Source: Paracoccus seriniphilus
Lineage (GTDB): Bacteria > Pseudomonadota > Alphaproteobacteria > Rhodobacterales > Rhodobacteraceae
Reading direction: 5' to 3'
Length of the DNA: 64,000 nucleotides
NCBI RefSeq assembly: GCF_028553745.1
Contig: NZ_CP067129.1
Coordinates: 2,400,501 to 2,464,500, forward strand
The notes below the pieces were generated by a model. That model searched no databases and was not told where the DNA came from. It worked only from the letters and a program-made list of their open reading frames with translations. Shown here piece by piece: positions 35,909-44,694 of the stretch (the first letter of the stretch is position 1; the number at the start of each line of letters is the position of its first letter). The position numbers and the translations under genes are program-made.

Positions 35909-36228
35909 TTGCGCAGGCCGATTTCGTCCAGAGCCGCCTCCAGCCCGCTGAGCGAGGGTTGACGCGTTTCTGCCACCAGAGCGTCGAAACGCAACCGCAA
36001 GGCCTCTTTCTCGGGACCACGGCAGTCATTCCAGGGCCGCCCTTGCAGGGCCATATGCATCACGTAATACCAGACGAAATGCGGTTTTTCCCCCGCCAGC
36101 AACAGGGCGCGATAGGCCTCATGCGCGCCCAGCCTGCGCAATGTCGCGGCATCTGGCACCCCCGCCGCGATCAGCGCCCTGGCCGTCGAGGGTCCGATAT
36201 GCTTGATTGTGACCAGATCGCTGTCCAT
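35902..36228 (-). CDS. TfoX C-terminal-domain protein
   Basis: A 108-residue protein made only of the TfoX/Sxy C-terminal domain: [41 protein letters not shown], a helix-hairpin-like fold, then a [17 protein letters not shown] segment typical of this family. Full-length TfoX activates competence genes in gammaproteobacteria and has an extra N-terminal domain that is absent here. The role in this group is unknown, although it is next to comEC, tail to tail. Divergent from miaB. Confidence 0.82.
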   Translation of the reverse strand: MDSDLVTIKHIGPSTARALIAAGVPDAATLRRLGAHEAYRALLLAGEKPHFVWYYVMHMALQGRPWNDCRGPEKEALRLRFDALVAETRQPSLSGLEAALDEIGLRKP

Positions 36229-36290
36229 CCCGACCTTCCCAAATCGCCTGCTTTCCTGTATCAGCCCCGCAACCTCAAGGACAGCATGGC

Positions 36291-37643
36291 ATGAGTGATC
36301 ACGACACCACCGCCCCGGCGGCCAAGAAGCTTTTCATCAAGACTTATGGCTGCCAGATGAATGTTTATGACAGTCAGCGCATGGCAGAAGCCATGGGCAG
36401 CGAAGGATATGTCCTGACCGAGGACCAGTCCGAGGCCGATATGGTCCTGCTGAATACCTGTCATATCCGCGAAAAAGCCGCCGAGAAACTGTATTCCGAT
36501 CTGGGCCGGCTGAAGCCGCTGAAGGCCGCAAGACCCGATCTGAAAATCGGCGTGGCCGGCTGTGTCGCGCAGGCCGAGGGCGAAGAAATCGTGCGCCGCA
36601 TGCCCGTCGTCGATCTGGTCGTCGGACCGCAGACCTATCACCGCCTGCCCGCCATGGCACGCGGCGAGGCCCCCAATATCCTCACCGATTTCCCTGAAGA
36701 GGACAAATTCGACCACCTGCCCGAGCGGCGCGCCACTCGTCGCGCGCCGGCCGCCTTTCTGACGGTTCAGGAAGGCTGCGACAAATTCTGTGCCTTCTGC
36801 GTTGTGCCCTACACGCGCGGGGCCGAGGTCAGCCGCCCCGTCGAACGCATCATGCGCGAAGCCCGCGATCTGGTGGCGCGCGGCGTGCGCGAGATCACCT
36901 TGCTGGGCCAGAACGTCAATGGCTGGCATGGCTTGGGCGAGGACGGGCGCGAATGGGGCTTTGGCCGCCTGATCCGCGCATTGGGCGAATTGGACGGGCT
37001 GGACCGCATCCGCTATACGACCAGCCATCCCAACGACATGGCCGATGATCTGATCGAGGCACATCGCGACGTGCCGCAGCTGATGCCCTATCTGCACCTG
37101 CCGGTGCAATCGGGCAGCGACCGGATCCTGAAGGCGATGAACCGCAAGCATACCGCCGAGCAATACCTGCGCCTGATCGACCGCATTCGCGCCGCCCGCC
37201 CCGACATTCTGCTGACCAGCGATTTCATCGTCGGCTTTCCCGGCGAGACGGATCAGGATCATCAGGACACCCTGCGCCTGATCGAAGAGGTCGGATTTGG
37301 CACGGCCTTCAGCTTCAAATACTCGCCGCGCCCCGGCACTCCGGCCTATGACCGCCCCGAGGTTGACGGCGCCGTGGCGGATGCCCGCCTGCAGGAACTG
37401 CAGGCCCTGCTGACCCGTCAGCAAAAGGCCACGCAAGAGGCGATGGTCGGCCGCACGGTTGGCGTCCTGCTGGAAAAGCAGGGCCGTCAGCCAGGGCAGA
37501 TGATCGGCAAATCCGACTATCTTCATTCGGTCTTTGTCGATACGACCGAGGCCGAGATCGGCGACCTGCTGCAGGTCCAGATCGTGGAAAGCGCGTCGAA
37601 TTCGCTGCACGGAAAGATTGTTTCCTCGCCTGCGAATGCCTGA
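36291..37643 (+). CDS. miaB: tRNA-2-methylthio-N6-dimethylallyladenosine synthase MiaB
   Basis: A 450-residue radical-SAM methylthiotransferase modifying A37 of tRNAs that read UNN codons. The N-terminal UPF0004 domain has cluster ligands Cys21, Cys57 and Cys91 (YGCQMN, NTCHIRE, AGCVAQ). The radical-SAM cluster is held by CDKFCAFC (Cys163, Cys167, Cys170), and a TRAM domain lies at the C terminus (about 378-445). Length is normal. Its stop codon is at the base of a long hairpin. Confidence 0.96.
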   Translation: MSDHDTTAPAAKKLFIKTYGCQMNVYDSQRMAEAMGSEGYVLTEDQSEADMVLLNTCHIREKAAEKLYSDLGRLKPLKAARPDLKIGVAGCVAQAEGEEIVRRMPVVDLVVGPQTYHRLPAMARGEAPNILTDFPEEDKFDHLPERRATRRAPAAFLTVQEGCDKFCAFCVVPYTRGAEVSRPVERIMREARDLVARGVREITLLGQNVNGWHGLGEDGREWGFGRLIRALGELDGLDRIRYTTSHPNDMADDLIEAHRDVPQLMPYLHLPVQSGSDRILKAMNRKHTAEQYLRLIDRIRAARPDILLTSDFIVGFPGETDQDHQDTLRLIEEVGFGTAFSFKYSPRPGTPAYDRPEVDGAVADARLQELQALLTRQQKATQEAMVGRTVGVLLEKQGRQPGQMIGKSDYLHSVFVDTTEAEIGDLLQVQIVESASNSLHGKIVSSPANA

Positions 37644-37688
37644 CTTTTCCCGTTTCGGCCCGGGAACTCAAGGGCCGAAGGGAAAAGT
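37643..37688. terminator. Long hairpin at the miaB 3' end
   Basis: ACTTTTCCC (37643-37651) pairs with GGGAAAAGT (37680-37688), and inside it TTCGGCCC (37654-37661) pairs with GGGCCGAA (37672-37679); a two-base GT bulge separates the stems on the left. The loop is 10 nt. It starts at the last base of the miaB stop. No T-run follows. Confidence 0.5.
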
Positions 37689-37689
37689 T

Positions 37690-37728
37690 GCCGGTCCCCT
37701 TGGAACGCGCGAACAGGAGGGGACCGGC
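37690..37728. repeat. Hairpin repeat, copy 1 (19-nt conserved loop)
   Basis: A perfect 10-bp stem, GCCGGTCCCC (37690-37699) with GGGGACCGGC (37719-37728), presents the 19-nt loop TTGGAACGCGCGAACAGGA. The same loop recurs in copy 2 at 37823-37841, while the stem sequence differs. This looks like a REP-like or small-RNA hairpin family. Confidence 0.6.
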
Positions 37729-37811
37729 ATCTTTCACGCCAGCGAGGCGGCGCGAAGGCGTTTGATCACATCGACATCTCGCATCTGGCGATATCGGGAT
37801 CATGAATAATT

Positions 37812-37853
37812 GGCCGCCCCCATTGGAACGCGCGAACAGGACTGGGAGCGGCC
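37812..37853. repeat. Hairpin repeat, copy 2 (same 19-nt loop)
   Basis: GGCCGC (37812-37817) pairs with GCGGCC (37848-37853) and CCCA (37819-37822) with TGGG (37843-37846), with one mismatch between. The loop starts with the same TTGGAACGCGCGAACAGGA as copy 1. It lies 44 bases from the ccoP stop, so it may also end the cco transcript. Confidence 0.6.
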
Positions 37854-37896
37854 GTTCCACCCCGTTGCTCACAGGGTGAACCGAGGATCACGATGA

Positions 37897-38913
37897 CTAT
37901 TCTCCGCCACCCAATCCGTGAACATAGGCGGCAACAGCACGAATATCGGCTTCGCTCAGCCGCGAGGACCATGACGGCATGACGCCGAAAGGGCCTTCGC
38001 TGACGATCCGCGTCAGGGTCTCGCGGTCATTGCCATACAGCCAGACCGCATCCGCCAGATTGGGCGCCCCCTGCGAGCGATCACCGGTTCCGTCCTCCAT
38101 GTGACAGACCGCGCAATTGTCAGCAAAGATCTCGGCACCGGCCGCTGCCTTGCCGCCGTCATGGGGCAATTCGGACAGGGACAGGACATAGTTCACGACC
38201 TGATCGATCTGAGCGCGGTCCAGCAATTCATCGGTGCCGAAACGCGGCATCTCGGAATAGCGGGCGTCATCATCCAGCGGATCGCGGATACCATGCTGAA
38301 CGGTCGTATAGATTTCTTCCAGCGAGCCGCCCCACAACCAGTCATTGTCCAGCAGGTTGGGATATCCCTTGGCCCCCGCGGCGCCCGAGCCATGGCATTG
38401 CGCGCACCAGGTGCGGAACACCGCGCCCCCGGCGTTGGCTGCATAGCTGGACAGTTCCGGATCCGTCGGGATCTCGTCCAGTTCGACCGAGGCCAGCCGG
38501 GTCTGAATCGCCGAATTGGCCTGATCGAAACGCTCGATCTCCTCGGCGACCTGCTTGCGGGTGCTGGTCTGCAACAGGCCGCTGGTCGTGCCGCTGATCA
38601 GCGGAAACGCCGGATAGACAATCACATAGCCGATCGCCCAGACGATGGTTGCATAGAAGGTCCACAACCACCAGCGCGGCATCGGGTTGTCGAACTCGGT
38701 GATGCCGTCCCATTCGTGACCTGTGGAGGGGACCTCGTTCATGGCAACGCCATGGCGCCCCTTGCGACGTTTCTTCGGCGCTGCAGGTTTGTCAGGCGCG
38801 TCACGCGAAGGAATATCGCCGGCGATCTTCGCGGCATGTTCGCTGTCCGCGGCCTGACGTTCCAGGCCGATCCGTTCATCCTTGCCCGGATTCTGATCCT
38901 TTTCACCGGCCAT
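37897..38913 (-). CDS. ccoP: cbb3-type cytochrome c oxidase, diheme subunit CcoP
   Basis: A 338-residue membrane-anchored c-type cytochrome that brings electrons to the oxidase. After the conserved [24 protein letters not shown] (73-97, one transmembrane helix) come two cytochrome c domains with CAQCH (170-174) and CAVCH (267-271). The methionine ligands are in the later EMPRFGT and VMPSWSSRL. The N terminus is longer and more charged than in typical CcoP (about 60 residues before TGHEWDGI). The ATG at 38913 has AGGAGG 7 bases upstream and overlaps the ccoQ stop by one base. Confidence 0.95.
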   Translation of the reverse strand: MAGEKDQNPGKDERIGLERQAADSEHAAKIAGDIPSRDAPDKPAAPKKRRKGRHGVAMNEVPSTGHEWDGITEFDNPMPRWWLWTFYATIVWAIGYVIVYPAFPLISGTTSGLLQTSTRKQVAEEIERFDQANSAIQTRLASVELDEIPTDPELSSYAANAGGAVFRTWCAQCHGSGAAGAKGYPNLLDNDWLWGGSLEEIYTTVQHGIRDPLDDDARYSEMPRFGTDELLDRAQIDQVVNYVLSLSELPHDGGKAAAGAEIFADNCAVCHMEDGTGDRSQGAPNLADAVWLYGNDRETLTRIVSEGPFGVMPSWSSRLSEADIRAVAAYVHGLGGGE

Positions 38914-39101
38914 CAACGGTCCTCCTTCTGTTCCGCCTCGGCGGGACGACTTTCATGTCGAAAGATGCTTTCGGCTGCCTCTTTTTGCAGGGCGCGCGAT
39001 CCGGGCCGGAACACGAAGAGGATCATTCCGACAAAGAACAGCGTCAGCGCCAGCAAGACCCAGCTGTCGGCAACTGCACGCAGGAAGCTATAGGTTTCCA
39101 T
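38913..39101 (-). CDS. ccoQ: cbb3-type cytochrome oxidase subunit CcoQ/FixQ
   Basis: A 62-residue protein with one transmembrane helix (about 13-32: [19 protein letters not shown]) followed by [20 protein letters not shown], the usual CcoQ tail. It stabilises the core complex. It lies between ccoO and ccoP as in all ccoNOQP operons. Confidence 0.9.
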   Translation of the reverse strand: METYSFLRAVADSWVLLALTLFFVGMILFVFRPGSRALQKEAAESIFRHESRPAEAEQKEDR

Positions 39102-39111
39102 CTCGACCTCC

Positions 39112-39837
39112 TCAGCGCACGGCGTCGGGTTCGAAGGTCGAGAAGTCGACCATCGTTCCCAGAACCTGAAGATAGGCGATCAGGGCATCCATCTCGGTCA
39201 GCTGCGGCTGGCGGTCAAAATTGCGCTGCTGTGCCCCCGGATAGCGTTCCTCAAGGCCAGAGGCATCGGCATCGATATCGGCCTGCGCGCGGAAATCCTC
39301 GGCTGCCGCGGCGATCATGTCATCGTCATAGGGCACACCCAGCAGGGCATCGGTCTTCAACCGTTGCTCGATATGCTCGGGGCGGATGACCCGATCCATG
39401 AGGAAGGCGTATTTCGGCATGATCGATTCCGGCACCACCGCGCGGGGATCCTTCAGGTGGTCGATATGCCATTCATCGGAATAGCGGCCACCCACCCGGG
39501 CCAGATCCGGCCCGGTTCGTTTCGACCCCCACTGGAACGGGTGATCATACATCGATTCCGCGGCCAGGCTGTAATGTCCGTAGCGTTCGACCTCATCACG
39601 CATCGGACGGATCATCTGGCTGTGACAGACATAGCAGCCCTCGCGCACATAGACATCGCGCCCGGTCAGTTCCAGCGGGGTGTAGGGACGCACACCTTCG
39701 ACCTTTTCGATGGTGTTCTGCAGGTAGAACAGCGGCACGATCTCGACGATGCCGCCAATGGTCACGACCAGAAAGGAAAACACCAGCAGCAACGAGGCGT
39801 TCTTTTCGAGGATCTTGTGTTTGGACAGAATAGACAT
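39112..39837 (-). CDS. ccoO: cbb3-type cytochrome c oxidase, monoheme subunit CcoO
   Basis: A 241-residue membrane-anchored monoheme cytochrome c. The N-terminal helix spans about 15-38; the heme site CYVCH is at residues 68-72 in [18 protein letters not shown], and the axial Met is likely in [50 protein letters not shown] is the typical core. It passes electrons to CcoN. It overlaps nothing and lies 12 bases after ccoN. Confidence 0.96.
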   Translation of the reverse strand: MSILSKHKILEKNASLLLVFSFLVVTIGGIVEIVPLFYLQNTIEKVEGVRPYTPLELTGRDVYVREGCYVCHSQMIRPMRDEVERYGHYSLAAESMYDHPFQWGSKRTGPDLARVGGRYSDEWHIDHLKDPRAVVPESIMPKYAFLMDRVIRPEHIEQRLKTDALLGVPYDDDMIAAAAEDFRAQADIDADASGLEERYPGAQQRNFDRQPQLTEMDALIAYLQVLGTMVDFSTFEPDAVR

Positions 39838-39849
39838 GTTCAGATCCCC

Positions 39850-41454
39850 TTATTCGGCCGGCACGGCAATGGCCGTGCTATGCGCCTTGGGCTGCCGGTT
39901 GACGGTGGCCCACAGGTTCCAGGCCATGATCAGCCCGCCGGTCAGATACAGCACACCACCCAGCGCACGGACCACATTCATCGCGAATTTGGCCTTCACG
40001 GTGTCGGCGAATGCGTTGACAAGGAAACCCTGGCTGTCGACTTCGCGCCACATCAGCCCTTCCATGATGCCCGACACCCACATCGAGGAGGCGTAGAGAA
40101 CCAGACCGATCGTCGCCAGCCAGAAGTGCCAGCTGACAAGGCTGAGGCTGTACAGCCGCTCGCGGCCCCAGAGACGCGGCGTCAGGTAGTACAGGGCGCC
40201 AAAGGTGATCATGCCGTTCCAGCCAAGCGCACCCGAATGCACATGACCGATGGTCCAGTCGGTGTAATGCGACAGGCTGTTCACCGCCTTGATCGACATC
40301 ATCGGACCTTCAAAGGTCGCCATGCCGTAAAAGCCCACGGCCACGACCATCATCCGGATGATGGGATCGGTGCGCAGCTTGTCCCAGGCCCCCGACAGGG
40401 TCATCAGACCGTTGATCATGCCGCCCCAGCTGGGCATCCAGAGCATGATCGAGAAGACCATTCCCAGCGTCGAGGCCCAATCCGGCAGGGCCGTATAGTG
40501 CAGGTGGTGCGGTCCGGCCCAGATATACAGGAAGATCAGCGCCCAGAAGTGGATGATCGACAGCTTGTAGCTATAGACGGGACGTTCGGCCTGTTTGGGA
40601 ATGAAGTAATACATCATCCCCAGAAAGCCTGCGGTCAGGAAAAAGCCCACCGCGTTATGGCCATACCACCATTGCACCATGGCATCTTGCACGCCGCTGA
40701 AGACCTGCACGGATTTGCTGCCGAAAATGCTGACCGGGACGGACAGATTGTTGACCACATGCAGCATGGCGATCGTCACGATAAAGGCCAGATAGAACCA
40801 GTTCGCAACATAGATATGGGGCTCTTTCCGCTTGACGATGGTGCCAAGGAAAACCGCCAGATAGGCCAGCCAGACAACCGTCAGCCACCAGTCCACATAC
40901 CATTCAGGCTCGGCATATTCCTTGGACTGGGTCGCACCGGCGATATAGCCCGTCGCCGCCAGAACGATGAACAGCTGATAGCCCCAAAAGACGAACCAGG
41001 CCATGTTGCCACCCCAAAGCCGCGCCGCGGAGGTCCGCTGCACGACATAGAAAGAGGTGGCGATCAGCGCATTGCCGCCAAAGGCAAAGATGACGGCGCT
41101 GGTATGCAGCGGTCTCAGCTTGCCGAAATTTGTATAGCCCTGAAAGGTGTCGCTCAGGTTCAGCGCCGGAAATGCCAGCTGAAAGGCAATGACCACCCCG
41201 ACCAGAAAGCCGACAACGCCCCAGAACACCGTGGCGATCACACCGGCGCGCACGACGCCATCCATATATTCATTCAGATTGGGCCGCATTACGGGCTCGT
41301 CAATCTGACGCAGCACCCAGACGAACAGCGCTGCTGCCACAACCATTACCGTCAGCGCATTGACCATATAGGCCGGATCATGCGCCAGATTCGCTCCGAT
41401 CGCCGCCGCCAAGGCGACAACCCCAAGCAGGATCAGCTTGACGTAATTCCCCAT
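39850..41454 (-). CDS. ccoN: cbb3-type cytochrome c oxidase catalytic subunit CcoN
   Basis: A 534-residue heme-copper oxidase of class C with about 12-13 helices. Heme and copper ligands are found in [42 protein letters not shown] and [12 protein letters not shown]. It reduces O2 to water with high affinity under low oxygen. An FNR box lies upstream at 41559-41572, centred where a -41.5 activator site would put the start near 41524. It leads ccoNOQP. Confidence 0.97.
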   Translation of the reverse strand: MGNYVKLILLGVVALAAAIGANLAHDPAYMVNALTVMVVAAALFVWVLRQIDEPVMRPNLNEYMDGVVRAGVIATVFWGVVGFLVGVVIAFQLAFPALNLSDTFQGYTNFGKLRPLHTSAVIFAFGGNALIATSFYVVQRTSAARLWGGNMAWFVFWGYQLFIVLAATGYIAGATQSKEYAEPEWYVDWWLTVVWLAYLAVFLGTIVKRKEPHIYVANWFYLAFIVTIAMLHVVNNLSVPVSIFGSKSVQVFSGVQDAMVQWWYGHNAVGFFLTAGFLGMMYYFIPKQAERPVYSYKLSIIHFWALIFLYIWAGPHHLHYTALPDWASTLGMVFSIMLWMPSWGGMINGLMTLSGAWDKLRTDPIIRMMVVAVGFYGMATFEGPMMSIKAVNSLSHYTDWTIGHVHSGALGWNGMITFGALYYLTPRLWGRERLYSLSLVSWHFWLATIGLVLYASSMWVSGIMEGLMWREVDSQGFLVNAFADTVKAKFAMNVVRALGGVLYLTGGLIMAWNLWATVNRQPKAHSTAIAVPAE

Positions 41455-41558
41455 GATTCTCCGCGTCCCGTTCCAATTTCCATGAGCCGCACGAATCAGG
41501 CGCGGCCGACCATGCTGCTCGCATGGTTCACGATTACGGGATCATCACGCAAAAAACA

Positions 41559-41572
41559 TTGATCTGGGTCAA
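41559..41572 (-). promoter_or_regulatory. FNR box for ccoNOQP
   Basis: TTGATCTGGGTCAA differs from the TTGAT-N4-ATCAA consensus by one base. Centred 111 bases before the ccoN start; a class II position would give transcription from about 41524. Identical to the box at 43261. Confidence 0.8.
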
Positions 41573-41591
41573 GAACGCGCTTTGACGCAGT

Positions 41592-41605
41592 TTGACACGG
41601 ATCAA
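41592..41605 (+). promoter_or_regulatory. FNR box for usp
   Basis: TTGACACGGATCAA, one base from consensus. Centred about 61 bases before the usp ATG. If it acts at -41.5, transcription begins near 41640, with CATCCT (41628-41633) at the -10. Confidence 0.75.
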
Positions 41606-41659
41606 TGACGGGGGTGCCATTTGCCGGCATCCTGAGGGCAGAAGGCTCAGGAGGGAATG

Positions 41660-42499
41660 ATGGCATACAAAACGATATTGACGGTGCTGACCGCGGAAGA
41701 TCACATCTCGCATCTGGAAGCGGCCACTGTCCTGGCGGCCCGCGAGGACGCGCATCTGGACGTTCTGTGCATCGGTGCCGACCACAGCAACGCCGGCTAT
41801 TATTTCCCCGGTGCCGCGCCATATGTCTATCAGAGCGCGATCGATGATGCGACGAAACGCGCCAAGGATCTGGAAGAAATGGTGCGCAACCATATGTCCG
41901 GGACAAGCGATATTCGCTGGTCGGTGGAATCGGCGGTGGCCCAGACCGGCAGCATTTCCTCTCTGGTCGCCATGCAGGCGCGGTTCTCGGATCTGACGGT
42001 TCTGGGCCGCCCCTATGGCGAAGGCGCGGGCGGAGACCTTGAGGTGGTGATCGAAGCTGCCCTGTTCCAGGGCGGATGCCCGGTGCTGGTGGTGCCCGAA
42101 ACGGGCCTGCCGGCGGAACCTCCGCGTCATATCATGATCGCCTGGAACCAGTCTGCCGAGGCGATGACCGCAACGCGCCGCGCCCTGCCGCTGTTGAAAC
42201 AGGCCGAAACGGTCGAGGTCACGCTTGTCGATCCCAGCCCCAGCGGCCCCGAGCGTTCCGATCCGGGCGGTGCCCTGACCCAAATGCTGTCACGTCATGG
42301 CGTGCGCGCTGAAATCGCCGTTCTGGCACGGATGGAGCCCGCGATCAGCGATGAACTGATACGCCGAGCCGCTGAAATCGGGGCCGATATGATCGTGATG
42401 GGCGCCTATGGCCATTCGCGTTTCCGCGAAGCGATCCTGGGCGGGGCAACCCGCAACATGCTGAAAAAGACAGCATTGCCGGTGTTGATGGCGCATTAG
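41660..42499 (+). CDS. Universal stress protein, tandem UspA domains
   Basis: A 279-residue protein with two Usp folds: residues 1-145 (MAYKTILTVLTAEDHISHLEAAT... ending CPVLVVPE) and about 155-279 (RHIMIAWNQSAEAMTATRRALPLLK ... ADMIVMGAYGHSRFREAILGGATRNML). The second domain keeps the G-2x-G-9x-G-S/T ATP-binding loop; the first is less clear. It is the usp commonly linked to ccoNOQP and fnr in Paracoccus. The ATG at 41660 has GGAGG at the right distance; the ATG just before is too near. FNR control is expected. Confidence 0.9.
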   Translation: MAYKTILTVLTAEDHISHLEAATVLAAREDAHLDVLCIGADHSNAGYYFPGAAPYVYQSAIDDATKRAKDLEEMVRNHMSGTSDIRWSVESAVAQTGSISSLVAMQARFSDLTVLGRPYGEGAGGDLEVVIEAALFQGGCPVLVVPETGLPAEPPRHIMIAWNQSAEAMTATRRALPLLKQAETVEVTLVDPSPSGPERSDPGGALTQMLSRHGVRAEIAVLARMEPAISDELIRRAAEIGADMIVMGAYGHSRFREAILGGATRNMLKKTALPVLMAH

Positions 42500-42509
42500 A
42501 CGCCGTCAG

Positions 42510-43289
42510 TCAGCTGATCCAGCCGCCATCCGAATCATCGCCCGCTTCCTGCAAGAGGCGGGCGAATTCGGGCAGGACCACATGGCGCTTGCCCGACAAC
42601 TCGAGAATGCCCTCGCGCTTCAGGGCGTTGATCTGGCGGCTGACGGTTTCCAGCGTCAGCCCCAGGTAATCGGCCATCGCCTCGCGCGTCAAAGGCAGTT
42701 CAAGCGTGATTCGTCCATTCAGTGGCCCCGCATCGATTGCGGCCTGACGCCGCGCGATGATGGCAATGAAGGAGGCGATCTTTTCACGCGCGGTCTTGCG
42801 CCCCAGAAGCAGCATCCATTCGCGGGCGGCATCCAGTTCGTCCATCGTCATCTCAAGCAGACGTTGGGACAGATGCGGCACCTTGCGAATCATCTCTTCA
42901 AAGGGCTGACGGCGGAAACAGCACAGTTTCACCTTGGTCGTCGCAACCGCGTCATAGGCAACGACATCGCGACCCGGCCGCCCCATGAAATCACTGGGCA
43001 GCAACAGGCCGACCATCTGCGTGCGTCCATCTTCCAGCCGCTGCGACAGGCATGCCACCCCGCTGACAACCGAGGCAACGAAATCCATGCGATCCCCGCC
43101 CCAGACGATCGGCTGGCCGGGTTCGAAACTGCGGTAGAACTTGATTCTCTCCAGCGCGGCCAGCTCATCGCCCACGCAGAGCGAACAAACGGCGCGATGC
43201 CGGATCGGGCAGCTGTCGCAGCCCTCGATGCCCGAGAACAGGTTCCCAGCTTCGTTCCTTTTGATCTGGGTCAATGACTGCGCGCTCAT
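42510..43289 (-). CDS. fnrP: FNR/CRP-family oxygen-sensing regulator (FnrP/FnrL type)
   Basis: A 259-residue transcription factor. The Fe-S ligands are Cys24, Cys27 and Cys35 (CDSCPIRHRAVC) and Cys123 or Cys124 (VKLCCFRR), as in true FNR. A cNMP-like beta-barrel (about 40-140), dimer helix (LLEMTMDELDAAREWMLLLGRKTAREKIASF) and helix-turn-helix (LTREAMADYLGLTLETVSRQINALKREGIL) follow. It activates genes when oxygen is low. Start at ATG 43289 (MSAQSLTQIK) mirrors FnrP; two more ATGs lie just upstream. An FNR box is inside codons 6-10. The symbol fnrP is used for its likeness to Paracoccus; fnrL is equally apt. Confidence 0.93.
   Translation of the reverse strand: MSAQSLTQIKRNEAGNLFSGIEGCDSCPIRHRAVCSLCVGDELAALERIKFYRSFEPGQPIVWGGDRMDFVASVVSGVACLSQRLEDGRTQMVGLLLPSDFMGRPGRDVVAYDAVATTKVKLCCFRRQPFEEMIRKVPHLSQRLLEMTMDELDAAREWMLLLGRKTAREKIASFIAIIARRQAAIDAGPLNGRITLELPLTREAMADYLGLTLETVSRQINALKREGILELSGKRHVVLPEFARLLQEAGDDSDGGWIS
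43261..43274 (+). promoter_or_regulatory. FNR box in front of hemN and inside fnrP
   Basis: TTGATCTGGGTCAA, identical to the ccoN box. Its centre is 41.5 bases before the hemN ATG at 43309, so a class II promoter would start at or next to the hemN ATG (leaderless or almost). On the other strand the same bases encode residues of the FnrP N terminus. Confidence 0.75.
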
Positions 43290-43308
43290 GGTCATGGATT
43301 GTATGTGC

Positions 43309-44664
43309 ATGAAACAGGTTTCGCAACTGCAGGAATATGGTCTGTTTGACGCGCGCGTGCCGCGCTACACCAGCTATCCGCCTGCAAATCACTTTGCCGC
43401 AGAAGGCATTTCCGACCTCGCGCAGGACTGGATCGCCGCGATACCAGCCGGTTGCGAGATTTCCCTATACGTGCATGTGCCATTCTGCCGCCGACTTTGC
43501 TGGTTCTGTGCCTGCCGGACGCAGGGAACACAGTCCCTGGATCCGGTGCGCATTTACGTGGAAACGCTGCTGAGTGAATTGCGGCAATTGCGCGCACGAA
43601 TGCCCGAAGGCGTGCGCCTGTCGCGCCTGCACTGGGGGGGTGGCACGCCAACCCTGTTGCCACCCGATCTGATCATGCAGCTGGCCGGGGCGATTTTCGA
43701 TACATTCCCGCTGTCGGAACAGGGTGAATTCTCGGTCGAGATCGACCCCACGGAGATAGATGCGCCGCGCATGGCAGCACTGGCCGCGGCGGGGATGAAC
43801 CGTGCCTCTATCGGGGTGCAGGATTTCAACCCCGACATTCAGGCCGCGATTGGCCGCCCGCAAAGCTTTCAGGTCACAGCCCAAGCCGTCTCGATGATCC
43901 GCGATCACGGCATTGAAAGTCTGAATGCCGATATTCTTTATGGCCTGCCCCATCAGGACAACATGCGCATGGCCGAAACCGTGCAAAAGCTGATGGCATT
44001 GTCACCCGACCGGGTGGCGCTTTACGGCTATGCCCATGTTCCCTGGATGTCCAAACGGCAGGTCATGATCCCGGAACAGCATCTGCCCGACCCGCGCAGC
44101 CGACTGACATTGTTCCAGACCGCGCGCCAGCTGTTCCTCGCCGACGGTTTTTCGGAAATCGGCATCGACCATTTCGCCCGCCCCAATGACAGCCTGGCAC
44201 GGGCACGCAATCTTGGTCGGCTGCGGCGCAATTTCCAGGGCTATACAGATGATCGCAGCCAGATCCTGCTGGGACTGGGAGCCTCGTCCATTTCACGCTT
44301 CCCTCAGGGCTATGCACAGAACGCCCCGGCCACCGGTGCCTATACCGCGCTGGTCCGCGCCGGCAGGCTGCCCAGCACGCGCGGGCATGTTTTCAGCGCC
44401 GAGGATCGCTGGCGCGGTCGGATGATCGAATCACTGATGTGCCATTTCCACATAGAAACCGCGGAAATGGTGCGCGATTACGGCATCTCGCCCAGCCAGC
44501 TGACGCATCTTTACGGGCCGATCCGGGCGAAGTTCCGCAATCTGGTCAGGGTCACGCCCCACGCCTTTCACATCACGCAGGAAGGACGTCCCCTGACGCG
44601 AATCATCGCGCAGCAATTCGACGCCTATGCCTCGGGGCCGAACAGTCATTCGCAGGCAGTCTGA
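43309..44664 (+). CDS. hemN: Oxygen-independent coproporphyrinogen III dehydrogenase
   Basis: A 451-residue radical-SAM enzyme that makes protoporphyrinogen IX without oxygen. The [4Fe-4S] motif is CRRLCWFC (Cys60, Cys64, Cys67). LHWGGGTPTLLP, VEIDPTEIDAPRM, NRASIGVQDFNPDIQAAIGR and ADILYGLPHQ are characteristic, and the C-terminal HemN domain is complete. The ATG at 43309 fits (MKQVSQLQEYGLFDARVPRYTSYPPANHF); no ribosome site is visible, and upstream in-frame ATGs are possible. Divergent from fnrP with 19 bases between start codons, under an FNR box. Confidence 0.94.
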   Translation: MKQVSQLQEYGLFDARVPRYTSYPPANHFAAEGISDLAQDWIAAIPAGCEISLYVHVPFCRRLCWFCACRTQGTQSLDPVRIYVETLLSELRQLRARMPEGVRLSRLHWGGGTPTLLPPDLIMQLAGAIFDTFPLSEQGEFSVEIDPTEIDAPRMAALAAAGMNRASIGVQDFNPDIQAAIGRPQSFQVTAQAVSMIRDHGIESLNADILYGLPHQDNMRMAETVQKLMALSPDRVALYGYAHVPWMSKRQVMIPEQHLPDPRSRLTLFQTARQLFLADGFSEIGIDHFARPNDSLARARNLGRLRRNFQGYTDDRSQILLGLGASSISRFPQGYAQNAPATGAYTALVRAGRLPSTRGHVFSAEDRWRGRMIESLMCHFHIETAEMVRDYGISPSQLTHLYGPIRAKFRNLVRVTPHAFHITQEGRPLTRIIAQQFDAYASGPNSHSQAV

Positions 44665-44671
44665 ACAGCAA

Positions 44672-44694
44672 GCCGAGGCCTAATGTGCCTCGGC
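44672..44694. terminator. Bidirectional hairpin between hemN and polA
   Basis: GCCGAGGC (44672-44679) with GCCTCGGC (44687-44694), 7-nt loop, between convergent genes. It overlaps the last codons of polA. Confidence 0.55.

Noticed and set aside
37762..37775. FNR-like half site TTGATCACATCGAC after ccoP
   Set aside because: Only one half matches and it lies between convergent gene ends, where no promoter is expected.
37774..37788. A 15-nt match (ACATCTCGCATCTGG) to usp coding DNA at 41703-41717
   Set aside because: One partner is coding, the match does not extend, and a match of this length is expected by chance in 64 kb.
39364..41562. A 732-codon open frame opposite ccoO and ccoN
   Set aside because: Same reason: low-complexity His/Arg/Asp-rich translation; the other strand has clear oxidase subunits.
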